Below are positions 49,239 through 62,004 of a stretch of DNA of 64,000 nucleotides, piece after piece. The first letter of the stretch is position 1. Every line of letters begins with the position of its first letter. The stretch is from Chamaea fasciata. Taxonomy: Eukaryota > Chordata > Aves > Passeriformes > Sylviidae. The notes beneath the pieces are model-generated. The model was not told the DNA's origin and did not search any database. It saw nothing but the letters and a program-made list of their open reading frames with translations. The position numbers and the translations under genes are program-made. Where the stretch lies: assembly GCA_029207755.1 (NCBI GenBank), contig JARCOQ010000002.1, positions 9,811,156-9,875,155 on the forward strand, given 5' to 3'.

Positions 49239-50495
49239 CAATACCATCCAAGTAGAAACTGTTTCCAAAAGTAGGTTGTTAAAGGTCTGTGGTCCTTAGA
49301 GGACACGTTTGAATTCAGTGACAATTTTTAAAATCTTGTGTTTTACTTTTTTGAGGGCATCTTTGAGGTAGTAACTCAAGTAGAGTGGCAAAAAATATTT
49401 GGGCTTTGTGTTGAAATTAAAAGTATGTATTTGAGGTTTTGTCCTTTGCTGCAACACCTTTTTGTAACCATTCCAGGTTGTGAAGTCAATTGATCACTTT
49501 TTTTGTGTGTGTCCAGGCACTAAAAAGACACTGTCTCTCTAATAAAAAAGACAGGAAAGCTTCTTCCAGAGTCTTTTGAGTTGCTCTGACATGTCATTTA
49601 TAAACATTTAGCCTTATTTAGTAGGTCTAAAAGTTCAAGCTTTTGAGAAAGCTTCCAAATTGCTTCCATGCCTAACTCATGAAAAGCTTCTTAAAATCTA
49701 GAACAGATAAGACAGCTGCTGGAAGGGCAGCACAGTGCCTGCCAGCTCGGGGAAGGGTTTTATTCCAGATAATGTACTTTGTGGGAGCTGCCAGAGATCT
49801 GGCTCCCCTCCATCAGGAAATATCTCGATCAAGATAAGATCGTGATAGTCAGTCTCTGAGCCTGCCAGGGGAAGGCTACTGCCTCTCCTTGTTCATCTTT
49901 AGAAGGAATAACTTCCAAGAGCTGCAAATGTTTCAGGTTAGCTATAAGAGAGCCATAGTGTGCTCTTTTTAGTCTGCTTGCTGCAACTTTGCTGCTATTG
50001 CTATGTAAGTCAGCAGTTAAATTCATTTAAAATTTCCATGTCTTCATAATGTCTTAAGAGGGAGCAAAGAATCTGGAGAGGTTTTTTCAGTGGGGATGTA
50101 TTTACAATCTTAAAAGCAAATTCATAGAAGCTACTAATGTCTTCAGTAGGAATCCTTTATTATGAACCAAGTTTTTTCTTTCTTCCTCTAATCTCTAATT
50201 GTTTGGCTCAACTATGTTTTGAGAACTCTCCTGTGGCAAATCTAGACAAGGAAGTCTGAAAAATAGTAATGAGTCCTGCTTATCCATACTGAAGATAGTT
50301 TAAATTTAGACTAAAATATCAGCACAAAGTTTGAGTGGTAATAAATTCACTTTTCCTAAGCACACTCGCTTTCAGCTCCTGTCTGATGAGGTAAAGATTG
50401 GATAACAGATGAAATATAAGTGCAAGGATGGCTTGTTAGGAGCATTCATTTCAGGTGTCAGTGTAACTAATACTCTAAAGCCTTCACTTCCATGT

Positions 50496-50511
50496 AAGAC
50501 ATGCATGTCTT
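50496..50511. repeat. Perfect 16-bp palindrome
   Basis: AAGACATGCATGTCTT equals its own reverse complement. It contains the CATG core twice in overlap. It is a possible symmetric protein site, but nothing else supports that. Confidence 0.93.
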
Positions 50512-51707
50512 CAGCTGATACGTTAGCTCTAATAGCACAAAGAACCCTCAGTAATTAGAGGGGGTGAAACTTGAGCATTCTGGAAAATGAGTTTGGTTTA
50601 TATAGAAACTCTGGTCTCTTACTGAGAGTTGTTTTCTATGCTGATTCATATAAGCATGTGTTCCTGTTGCAAAAGGTGAAGATAGTAATTGTTGATGGGG
50701 AGAAGATTGGTTAATTTGTTTCACTGATGCTTAAAATTTTTCATCATCTTTCTTAGGGGCATCAGCATAGTATCCATATAACCAGATGTCTTACAAGAGC
50801 CTGACTGTCAGTGCTGTATTATTGAACAGATAATTTAAATATTAACTGGGATTTTATTTATTTATTTTTTTAATCCAAGTTGCTCAGTATACTGGAAACT
50901 ATCTAGGTGGGATCTCAAATACGCAATATGGTTTTGCAGAATTTCCATTTAGAGCTTCTAATTTTCTTTGGCAGGTCCTTCCCAAAATCTCCACAAGCCC
51001 TCTGACACTTGAGCTGTTTACACCACTGCAATTGTATTGATTGTGCAGGAAGTGCCAATAGTTGCACTGTAATTAAAACTGCATATAAAGTAAGAAAAGG
51101 TTGGAGAGGGGAGAGAGAAATTTCAGATGAGAACTCCAATGGAAAAAAAAAAGTTATTTTTAATATTTTTACTTCCCTTATTTATACATTCTGTGAAATA
51201 AAGGAGGAAGAGGGAACCAACTTCCACAATGTGGTATTTGGTGAGCTGATATTTCCGTGCTGGATTCCCTTTTCTGACCCTTTCCCCTGGTCACACAGCA
51301 AATCTCTGACTACTACATGTTCCTTCAGACTTGCATACCAAATTGGCGATGACATTTTATCTGAATGATGGAAGTCAGGGGAAACAAATCACAGAGGAAA
51401 CTGATGATTGTATCTGTCACACAACCACTGACTTTTCTTTCCCAGGGTCACTGTGTTGGGTTTTCTTTACACTTCTGAACTAGAGCGGCTTTCTGAGCTG
51501 CAAGGCCGAGGACTGGGATCAGCTGCCAGGTATTTGACAGCTCTTGAGGGAGAAAATGAGAACCGCAAAAGAGGAGGAGGAGAAAGATCCAACTCTGCAT
51601 GGTTTATAAGTCCTCTGGAAATACAAGTTTAAAATTTGGTATTTTTGCTCCGTACTGACTGATACCCAGTTTAGATTTTAGAAAATTAATATCCTCATTT
51701 TAAAATA

Positions 51708-51731
51708 ATATGGAGAAACATATGGAGAAAC
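51708..51731. repeat. Perfect tandem duplication, 12-bp unit x2
   Basis: ATATGGAGAAAC at 51708-51719 is repeated exactly at 51720-51731. Confidence 0.95.
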
Positions 51732-53303
51732 TTCAGGCGCTGGAAATCTCGTGAGCAGCAATCTATTGGTAGGTTAGTGCTTGGTTACTTCTCACTGGAT
51801 TTTACAGGATGTGGAAAATGTGCATGGTGGAAATTACAATACAAAGAGGGATAGCCATTTATAAAGTGTCTGTTTTAAATAACTTTATGCACTCAAACAA
51901 AGGAAAACTTTCTTCATTTAAACAAAGGAAAAAAATAATTATATAGTATAGTCATATTAATCCTTAGCATTCTTATTAAGCCACTGCTTTGAAGGTCTAA
52001 AGAGCTATCACATCCATTTTCTTCATCAGCAAATTTTTTGGCCTTTTTCAGTCTTAGCAATGTTTAGTGTATGTATATGAATAAATATTGTGTGTATATA
52101 TTAATAGAGTATTCTAAAACACAAGTTAATAAGTCAAAATTTTAATGCTTGAATGGAAAAAATAAAGCAAACAGAAAATATCTAGTACCAGTAAAATGCA
52201 CAGACCCCAACATTATCTCTATTGGGAAATGGAACTTAGTTTATTATATTATTGGGGTCTGTAAACTCATTTTTCTGACCTTCTTTGAGAGTCAAGTTTG
52301 AGGGGGGACACTGTGTTCATCCATATGGGATTACAGTCCTTCATAAAATCCGAAGTGTGAAGGATGATCTTCAAAGCAGAACAGCAAAAAGACAAGAAAA
52401 TGAGATGTAGTTAACCAAAGGTACAGTAGTAAAAGGCTTGTTCTGAATGCTCCAGCTAAGAATATATCTTAACTCCAAAGGGTTCCTTTCCCCTTCTCCT
52501 CCCCTGAAACTGCTTTTTCGTGTTATCTCTGCCTCAAACCTCTTATCTCTGCTCCTTAAGTTTCAGCATGAAAATCATAAAAAAGGCAGGAAGCTGTTGC
52601 TGGAGAAGCTTCAAAAGTAGTGTAAGAGAATGAGACTAATGCAGTGATAGGGACAGAAAAAAATGATTTCTTGGGAGGGGTGTGAGCCTTGCCCCATGTT
52701 TATTCTTTATTTTTAGATGATACAATAACTTACTGGTGTATTTGATAACAATTTTGTTACCTAAGACTTAAAACTGACTATTTATTACTTTCAATAATGT
52801 TATATTAGAGATTGTGGTAGTTTTGATGGGGAATGCATTTCTTTTTCCCCAGATAAAAAAGATGTTGCATCTGTGTGTGCTCTTTTTATTAAGAGCTTTT
52901 TGACAGTTAAAATGAGAAAGTCTAAATCCAGAGGGTTGTTTTGATTTTTATCTTGTTTCTCTGGGGAAAATAAAACATTTAAAAAATACTTTGCTTAGTT
53001 TTTTATGTGCAGATCATCACTGCACAACTTAGTTATCCTCCTGCAATGCAGCAGAAGCAAATATGACCCTGTGTAGTCCATGGTGTTAAAACATTCATTT
53101 GTATCTTTTGAGAACAGCACAAAGATTACCTGAAATCACGTAGGATGAGCTGAATTACAAAGTAAAAAATGGTTTCCATTTTAGTTTGAGAGTTTTTTTC
53201 GATCCCGTTTTTAATGCAACTTCTAACATGATCATTTGCTTTTAGATAACTCAAGTTGTAAATTTGTGAAGGTATCATGACTATAAACAGATAACCTGAT
53301 ATT

Positions 53304-53327
53304 TACTGTTAGATTTATCTAACAGTA
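53304..53327. repeat. Hairpin with perfect 11-bp arms and 2-nt spacer
   Basis: TACTGTTAGAT (53304-53314) is the exact reverse complement of ATCTAACAGTA (53317-53327), separated by TT. In single-stranded form the loop would need to open by one or two pairs. Confidence 0.95.
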
Positions 53328-54921
53328 GTGGTTCAAAAGGAATAATCTGATTCGTTAAAAGTGCTGTTTATTATAACTAGTTTATTAAGTGATTGTTGAC
53401 CCAACTCTTCCACATAATGATCATGGGAAAAGCCTTAACCTTTTTTTCCATCTACCTAGTTCCAGGAAAGGAGAGATTTTGCTAAATGGAAATCTTCTGT
53501 AGTCTGAAAACACCCATATATTATGTGTGTTACATGCATATGTATATTATATGTCTACATTATATGTAGAGTTCTGAATACAAACACTATAACAACAACA
53601 TAAAGAAGATTGCATAACAATAATGTAAAGAGGATTTTGATAAGTCTCCTTCAAAAAAAAATTGCAGCAGTTAGAACTGGAAATAAAAACTTATAAGTCT
53701 CACTGCATTTGAACATTCTTAATAATGAATGGTAAATTGTGCTTTTCCATTAATTTCCAAAGAAACCTAATTTAAACAGCTGTTCCAGGAGGTAAATTTG
53801 CAATTTGTGATGCATGATGTCATCACTCAAAAAGAAAGTATCACTTGGAATCTTCTTTCTTGAATCATCTTCACCAGGCAATCCCAACTTGACATTACTT
53901 GTTTATTTTGCTGACAGAGTATTTTGAGAGGGAAGGAGCAAATATCAACACAGAGATAGTGTTTGCTTCAGTCTGTGTTCTGCAGTAACCAAAACCCAAA
54001 TTTTGTGTTCTTGAAATTAAAATTAAGATTTTCTTTAGTGTATAGATCTCAATGAATGGAAGAACGACAGAATGTATTTCAAAACCAAAATTTTTCAATC
54101 TGATCATATTAGAAGATCCTGGTAGTTCTCCAGTCTTTAAAGAAAACTGAAAGCACAAAACCGGGATTAAAATACGTTTGGTACTAAAAGGCAATCTGGC
54201 AAGAGAAATATGGCCCTGTATACAAATTTTGAGCTTGCTCAGCAAATGACCTATTATATAATTTCTTTCAACAAGATCAAGGAAATTAAGTGTGAAGTGA
54301 TTAGAACAGCATACACTGTGGGTATAAAACAGGTACAGTAACCAATATTAATGTGCTGACTTACATCAAAACAAAAATGTGGCAAATTTAAAAGTTTTTA
54401 ATTTTGACACATCAAAGCCTTTTCATTCCCAGTAAGTGTTATTTCCTGTTTTGTACTAATCATCACTTCCACAGCATTTTAAAATTTATTATTTCTTTTG
54501 AAAAAAGCTTAAAATAATATTAGCCAGCAGATATTCATATAATTGCAAGTGTCAGTCATGTTGTTATGTGTAGCAAATACATTTTGAATCCAGAAAACTG
54601 TTTTGAAGTTTTAGATTTAATTCTCCTGTGTCTTTTTTTCCTACTGCAGTTATGCTGAACCCAGCTACAGTATACAGGGTTCGGAATTTGTGTATTGTTG
54701 AATCCACAATGTGCTTAAAAACTAACAAAACTGTTGCAGATAAAAACTATTATCGAGCAAGTAATAACTTTTGGCAAATAAATAGTATATCAAAAATGTA
54801 GCAGATGTTAATTACTGACCTGGCCTACTTCTCAATTTCAGCCTCAAAAAAGGGAAGAGTAGCTTGTAAATAGGGAAAAACTTAAAAATCTGCATTTTCT
54901 TTTTCAGCTTTAAAATTGCAT

Positions 54922-54939
54922 GAAAGAAAGAAAGAAAGA
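54922..54939. repeat. GAAA tetranucleotide microsatellite
   Basis: Four and a half GAAA units form a short microsatellite. Confidence 0.9.
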
Positions 54940-55849
54940 TTGTTCTAGTCCATTTAATCTACTTTCTTTCATATTTACTTAGGAAAGTTTCTATTTCTGC
55001 AGATTGTAAGGGGTGGCAGTGGGACTAGGAAAAAAGTCTAGACAAACTGGTGGGCAGAGGCAAATACAGATTAATAAGAATAAATACATCTAAAAAGGGT
55101 AATTTTAGAATCATTGCACATACCTCTGATATTGTGTCAGGAAAATTGAGATTTGTTAAAAATCTATGCTTGTATTTTTTTCAAATATGGCGTTCAGACT
55201 TTGTCCATTTTTCCCATATTTTGTCTTTCTTTTAAGGATTTTATTAAATAAAATAATAATAGACAGTGGTTATTTCTGAAATGGCAATTTTCATTATGTG
55301 AAAATTAAATATATTCATTTAGCCTGATGATAAAGTGTCTGTACAGCACACTGCCCACAGGGAGACCAGCTGCCACATGAATTATCTGTCTCTCTTTCCC
55401 TCTTCTGGGGGAAGCAAAGCAAAGCTGTTCTATGACTGGCCAAGGAGTCTGAAAAGATTTTATCTCCAGTTCAATGAACACTTCTCAGTCTTGAAATGGC
55501 AATCTCAGATATAAGTGAGGATCTTGCAAAGTTTGGCAGAGGATTATGTAAATTTTTCCTGAAAATTATTGTCTTCATATTGGGAATCCAGAGAACTGTT
55601 CCAGTAGTGCACAGAACAATAGAAATACAAGACAAACATTAAAAGCAAAAACTGGATATTCTGTATTTCTCTCAGAAAGTGTCCCTCTTTCCTGAGGGAT
55701 CAGTTCCAAAATAAAAGGGGTTTACGGACTTTCAAAATGCTGAAGAAATAATCTGCTTTCCAGGCAGTGACTGTCATGTAACAGTGCACATATAGATGGA
55801 AAATGGAAAAAAGTATATCTATACAGGACTTATTTTAGTAAACCTTAAC

Positions 55850-55853
55850 ATAT

Positions 55854-55902
<49 letters not shown>
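55850..55902. repeat. TA dinucleotide microsatellite
   Basis: Interrupted TATACA units (55850-55866) lead into about 18 uninterrupted TA units ending at 55902. This is self-complementary DNA, probably polymorphic in length between individuals. Confidence 0.95.
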
Positions 55903-55904
<2 letters not shown>

Positions 55905-56547
55905 GCATGTATGTATGAAATAGCATAGTTTGCTAGAGGAAGAACACAGACTTTTCCCATGCCTATCCATTTGGATCTACAGCAAGCTGATTCACTTTTG
56001 TTTGCTCAATCCTCTGGTAATCCTGGAGATTTTCACTGCCTCCATTATGGAAGAGTTACTTTCTTTAAGTTATTGATGTAATGTGATGTGATTTAACTGT
56101 GTGCTTGTTTTTAAAACAGTCTGGGAATGCATGAGCCAGAAGATTCATAATTGTTTGACTAAAACGTTAGAGGTCTTCAAAATAGTGCCCAGAATGCCAT
56201 GAAAGCAGCCAAGGCACAAAAATTGTATTATCTGACTGTGGCCGAGGAGAAAAGAATCATTGTTTGTATTGTGTTTGAAAGCAGCTGCTTCACTGGTCAG
56301 TACAAATATCCGAGGTAGCAAATCAGCTCCTGTCTAACCAGGACATGTGTTGGACCTCTCTTCCAGCAGGTGTTCCATGGATGTAGAAATTTCTCTGTCA
56401 GAGGAAGGAGACTAGTAAGAAAAAACCAATTCTGTAGGAATGCAGTTAGTTTCTCTCCCCAAAGAAAACTTGTTTAAATCTTAGTGAATTGGAACCCTCT
56501 GGAGAATTGTATTTGGATGGTGTTTTAGGAGAAGGGTAGAGTCCTAA

Positions 56548-56650
56548 TTTGATTGGAAGGAACTCCCAATGGCCATAAAGTGCAAGCGCCTGCTCCTAGT
56601 GTCTCATTAGGTCAAGTTGCTCAGGGTCATGATCAGGGGCAGCTTTGTGG
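56548..56650 (-). mobile_element. Probable old CR1 LINE fragment
   Basis: On the plus strand the segment reads like the antisense CR1 3' region: GATTGGAAGGAACTCCCAAT, then GGCCATAAAGTGCAAGC, then CCTGCTCCTAG, then GGTCAAGTTGCTCAGGGTCA. The order and spacing match the usual 'ttggaaggaacctc', 'gtccaac', 'cctgctc' and 'caggttgctcagggcc' text. Divergence is clear and the terminal octamer is missing. Confidence 0.65.
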
Positions 56651-57299
56651 CCCAGCACTGATGATCATTCCAGTGTGAAAGTATTTTCTTATGCTGGGAG
56701 CCTTAAAGAGCGTCTTTGTGTGGCCTCACATAAGGAAGCAGGCTCACTGCATTTAGAATTCCCTAGATGTAAAAAATAGCCCATGCTGTTCCTAAACAAG
56801 AAATAATAAAAAATGGAAGTCAGTTCTCTTTTTTTTTTAGTTTGGTGAAAGGGAGCTTGGACAGATTTTGTATTTCTTGTTTTTAATTTTGCACATTTGA
56901 CTTGTTTTAATTAAATTTCTGATAAATTTCACCCTATCCGTTTGTTGGTGGAACATAGTTTGTATTCTAGAATGATCACCTGCAGGCATGTGGGAGATTT
57001 TTAATTTTTTTTTTAATATTCTTCCACCCCAGTGTGGGATGTAAGAGCATTACAGTGTGTTCTGTTTTAGATCACAGGAGCAGTAAATTACTTTTAAGTT
57101 CATGCCGGACACTAGTTTGTTTTTTAGCCTTAAAATTGCTTACTTTATGTGCTTAAGAAAATCAGAAAATACTTCCAGTCAAATCATGTTCTGTGTCTGA
57201 TGATATTTTTTTTTTCTTTTTTCCTTTTCTCATTATTTTTACCTATTCATTAAAATCACCAGCTGGGTAGCTTCTTTAATTTACTTCTGAATCTCTTCG

Positions 57300-57620
57300 G
57301 AAAGCTCTTCTAACAGTAATACTTCACCTCATGCATATATAAAACCAGCTGCTGACCAGAGAGCAGCTTATGGCTGACAGAGTGTCAGCCTTATGTGCAA
57401 CACCTGCCTCAGCTTTTTATGTGCTGTAAACAACAAGGTGAGAAATAAGCACACTACGGAGCAATTGGAACGCAGAAGGAATTCTAATGCAGTGCCAACA
57501 TGCTTAACTCAGTTTAGGAAAATAAAAAAATCAAAACGCAATGGTGCAAAATAAAACAAAAGGAATGTTTCGTGTGTTCTCCACCTGCATTTTCCACTGT
57601 AATGGCAAAGTTGGTTTACT
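57300..57620. promoter_or_regulatory. Candidate conserved non-coding block
   Basis: This is complex, non-repetitive text without frames. It has four CpGs in about 115 bp (57456-57570) where the surrounding DNA has few. I read it as possibly constrained, for example an enhancer or non-coding exon, on texture alone. Confidence 0.2.
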
Positions 57621-58157
57621 ACATCTTTTGATCCTGATATATATGTAGAAGACTAATTAAAATTTATTTTTCTAACAACAAATGTTACTGCTATTGGTTG
57701 GTATTATTTGATTTTTTTTTTCCAAACATGGATACTCTTCCTGAATCACGAAAAGATAGGGTTGGATGGGGCTTAAGTGTTTACTTATCTTAACCCCCTA
57801 CATAAACATGAAACTTCTATATTGGTTGTCAAGAACATTCAGTAAGAGAGATTGTGCAGTGGGTTGAGATCATCTCTTTGATTGCTTTAGTTCTTTTTTA
57901 AATGGATTTTCCTTCTCATGTCTTCCAGACAGTCAAAAGGGAATCTTGTATTGCAAACCAAGTCCATCTCCTCGTGCCCTCTAACACAGGAAAGGGCAAA
58001 GAATTGAATAACTGTTCTCACAACTATTCGTGTATCAGGAACCTTTGAGTACAAAAAGCAAACATTTTATGAGACATACACACACAAAAAAACCCTGTTT
58101 CCTTTACCTTTTCCTGAAATCATACATCCTGACACATGTAATTTGAAAGCTTTTCCT

Positions 58158-58171
58158 ATGCAAATTTGCAT
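58158..58171. promoter_or_regulatory. Palindromic overlapping octamer motifs (possible POU site)
   Basis: ATGCAAATTTGCAT is a perfect 14-bp palindrome holding the octamer ATGCAAAT on both strands (58158-58165 plus, 58164-58171 minus). The octamer is the known binding site of POU-domain factors, which can bind as dimers to symmetric variants. Actual use is not shown by the sequence. Confidence 0.35.
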
Positions 58172-59917
58172 TTGAGTTTAGATAGTGTTATGTGTCCTTC
58201 AAGGAAAACCATGTAGAATAAATATCTGCTCTGTGTTGATCAAAAGATGACAAAATCAAATGGTTTTGTACTTGTTTTGCTGCACATGGTAGTGGGCAGT
58301 CAGCAAGCCACAAATAAAGAATATTTAAGGCTGACTCCTACCTTGAGCATCCAGATCAGATTCAGAAATTTTGTTGTGATTGATGCAAGTGCCAGCCTAT
58401 TGAATTTGAAGTTTGAAGAAATGGTTTCAGTCTGCTTAATTCCAAACTTACACTGCCTGATTAAAAGGGCACTGTGTGTGTAGCATGGATATGTAACCAC
58501 AAATATCTTGCTTATTTTTTCTTTCACCAATTTCAGTTATTGTAGTGCTTTTGTTTTCCTTCTGTCTGCAAAGGATTTTGTCTGAATATGCTTTTTTGGA
58601 GTCAGTGCTGGGGGTTGTTCTTTTTCTATATACAGATGCCACTTCTGCGTAAAACTAATTCTAGTAAAATTCCTAAGTTCTAGGAGCCTCCTTAAACAAA
58701 TATAATTTCTTATAAACTTTTTCCTCATACATATGTGTACCTCATGGCATTGATCCAGATTTCTCTTTTGAATTAATTTCCGTATCAGAATCATCATTCA
58801 GGCTTTCAGTGTAATGGGGACAACACTAAAATCAGTGATGTATTGCTAGTCAGAAGGTAGTGTGACCTATCCAGCTGTTGCATATCTAAGCTGTTAAAAT
58901 TAGCTCCTGTCTAGCCATTTTGGCAGGTGTGTGGAAATAACAAAACAAGTTCAGACTCCTTCTGGGTCTCTGGTAGAACTTCCCATCTTGTGACAGTATT
59001 GCAGACTGTCACTGATGCTTACATTTCTATCTGCTTCACTGGAGAGGCCATGTTAAAGAGTACAGGTTATTAATTTAAGGAATTTATTTATGTGCAGTCT
59101 AATTAGCCATTATTTCTAACAGAAACCTCTGTACCTCAAATAAACATGATTAGAGAGGCATTTAAGAAATGTTGTAAGATTTCTTAGTCCCTCTGCTCAA
59201 GTCTAAAAACTCTGTTCAGCATGAAATTTACCTTATTTCTGCCAAAAATCAGGTATTTCACGTTTTATTGTTACTATTATATTCATTTTTCCACTAAAAC
59301 ATTTTGTGTCAGTACCAGCTTAAATGTTTCTAGGACACAAAAACCCATGAAGAACTTGAGAAGCACAGGGCTTTCAGAACTTTCACTGACTCTATTTTTT
59401 CATGTCATTTGTGTTATCTCCAGATATTTGCTAATGGAAGTTCTCCAAGAGTTTGTGAGGGCCTGAAAAGCTCTTAGGATTTTTCTGTGTGGCAATTATT
59501 ATTTCAAGGGTAAGAAATATACAGTGGCAAAAAATTTTTACAAAATACACTCAAAGCCTTTTCCTTTCACTGTCAGGATAATTGCTACATTTTGCATGCT
59601 GCGTCATATTTTAGCAAAATGTCTTTATATTTCTTCTATAAAATGTTCTAAATCAGTCTTAGTACTTATAGCTCCAAATCTAAGATGTTTTAGTGTACAT
59701 TTCTCTAATGAGTTGTCAAAATCTGGCACCTGCTTTTTCTTCTGTTACAGCATGTTTTTTTTAAAACTTCAGGTCACCCTTCCACCTCTCTACTGAAGAT
59801 TGGCCCTGAAGTAACCAGGAAGTTCTTTGATTACCCCAGAATCCCTGTTGATCATCAGCCTGTGTTTTCCCTTTCCTTGTAGGGATTTGCTGTTGAAGTT
59901 TTGCTGTGTTTAAGAGC

Positions 59918-59974
59918 AAAAAAAATACTGAAAAAAAAAATACTGAAAAAAATGAAAAAAAAAAAAAAAAAAAA
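59918..59974. repeat. A-rich simple repeat
   Basis: AATACTG units separated by A-runs lead into a final A-run of 18 bases (59956-59973, ATGA before it). A retroposon tail is possible, but no body is recognised. Confidence 0.85.
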
Positions 59975-61128
59975 GAGTAGACTAACATTTCTGCTTTTGG
60001 TCAATGTAAATGAAAACTTCACAGAGATTTTGTGGTTTTGTTTAGACTATTCATCAGTTTTATTGAAAGTAATATAAAGTGACAATTAATTCTATCGTAT
60101 TTGGCTAATATGTAACTCAGCTGTCATGCACCCACAGAGATTCTTTAGGGTGTTCAGCTGTCAAATATAATTTATAATACAGTTTTGTTGTATGAAAGAG
60201 GCAAATTAAAAGCGGAGTATATTTGGTTTTCTTTCTCTGAATGGAGGGGAAGGATCTGATAAGTCTTTTTAAAACTACTTTTTCATATACTTGCTTTGAT
60301 AGTATTGACCTTGGACTTCTATAACAACAACAAAAAAGATTAAAATATTCAACAGCAAAAAAAAGGATTCTTGCAAAAGCATTCTCTGAGATGCCTGTTA
60401 CATGCCTGCTGTTGGGAAGAAGAGGTTGGAAACAGTAGAAGAGATCAGATTATATCAAAGTAACAACTGATCCAATGAAATAACGATAAACACAGTAATT
60501 TGTGTCATTCACTGATAGTTGTATCTCTTGGCCAACTCTCTTAATAGGTTTTCCCAGGTGTCCCCTCCTGTACTTGGTACTTAAAATATTGACTTAAAGA
60601 GTATAGTTTATGATCAAAGGAAATTAATCTCAGTGGAGTAAATCAAATATGTCACCCATGAAGGGCAATCATCTTTAATTTTCTCAGCTATTGTTCCATC
60701 CTAGATTTCTTTCTTCTCGTACTTATGAAATAACAGATGCTACTTCTATATACGGTAAAATAAACATTTTTGTATTTTTAATTATATTAAAATTATGTTG
60801 GATAAAGAGAACTGATAGCAGAATTTTTACAACAACATTATTATTACAATGACTAGCCAGTATTATTTATAAAGTTTTCTTTTTTTGGTTTTTACTTTCT
60901 AGGCAACTTACCAGCACAAAAAAAAAACAGGGTCTCAAAGTAATATATTTCAAGTTTTCTCGGTACTTCGTTCCTTTGTTGTGATTTTAACAATTTATCC
61001 AACCTCAAGAACAATGTCTGTAGCAGTAGCATGAGTAGCAAAGCCTTTATTTGGATGTGGTGATTTATCAGGTGACTTGCTGGGGCTTTTTGTCTGAAGT
61101 GCTGTGCAAAGGACAATGAGGTCATATT

Positions 61129-61158
61129 AAAAAAAAATAAAAATAAAAATAAAAATTA
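61129..61158. repeat. AAAAAT hexanucleotide repeat
   Basis: An A run is followed by about four AAAAAT/TAAAAA units. It is a simple repeat. Confidence 0.88.
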
Positions 61159-61985
61159 AAGAAAATCTTTTATCCTTTAACTCCAAACTTTCTGTTGCTC
61201 TACAAGTGAGTCAAACATAGGTTATCAAAATGTTATTATCAAACATCTTAAACAGGCTGTGATTTCCTTATTGCTACATGAAACTTTTCCTCTCCTGCAG
61301 AAATACTTTCGGACTACCTCCAGAAGTTACAGGGACATGGGAAAGAATTTGATTAATGCTGCTTGGAGCTTTTCCTGCTTCTTGTCTTTCAGTAAATGCT
61401 GTGCATCTATCTTTAATTGCCTACCTGATGCTTTTTCCATACGCCATTTATAGCACTTTCATTATAGCCTGGCTATTTGAAGATGATAATTTTAAAATAT
61501 CATGATTTTCTCATAAAACTTCCAAGCTATAATGATTCTTTCTGTTAATTTATCTAAAATAAGTGAGCACTAGTGTCATATATGAAACTACCTCAATGTA
61601 AAGGAACCTTTCCTTCTGAGATGTGTATTGTTTTGAAACATTTGGAAGAAGAAAAGCAACTTTAACTTTTGACTGATACATTCTTTGTTCTTAATATACT
61701 ATTACACCACCAGAGCAGTTTTACATTCCATAATTTGTACCAACTAGAGAGACAAATTAGTGAAAAATATAAATAATTGAATGATGATCTAAGAAACTAC
61801 ATTTCACTTGTCTTTCAAATCATTCCTGATAAGCAAGACTGGTTTTCCTGAGATCACATCACATGATGTGTTCCTGGAATGGCATGTGTACCGTCTGAGT
61901 GATGGTTGCCCTGACCCGCTGAACCCTGCTCTAAAAGATCTTTGCTTCTTAATCAAGAAAACAAACAAAAAGTCCCTAACCCATT

Positions 61986-62004
61986 AAAAAAAAAAAAAAA
62001 AAAA
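61986..62004. repeat. Homopolymer A run (19 bp)
   Basis: Nineteen A residues lie between CCATT and GGCACC. No element is recognisable. Confidence 0.9.

Larger units (their letters stand above)
49239..55849. other. Non-coding AT-rich sequence, no gene seen
   Basis: No frame exceeds 119 codons and none is recognisable. Small structures are a 16-bp palindrome (50496-50511), a 12-bp tandem duplication (51708-51731), a quasi-palindrome (53304-53327) and a GAAA tetranucleotide repeat (54922-54939). The frame at 53895-54245 (minus) is AT-rich text without domain. Confidence 0.65.

Noticed and set aside
50496..50511. Palindrome considered as a p53 response element
   Set aside because: The CATG core is present, but the flanking purine/pyrimidine pattern does not give two good decamers.
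57755..57780. Short text AGGGTTGGATGGGGCTTAAG resembling sense CR1
   Set aside because: It is only about 20-25 bp long, with no continuation on either side, so chance cannot be excluded.
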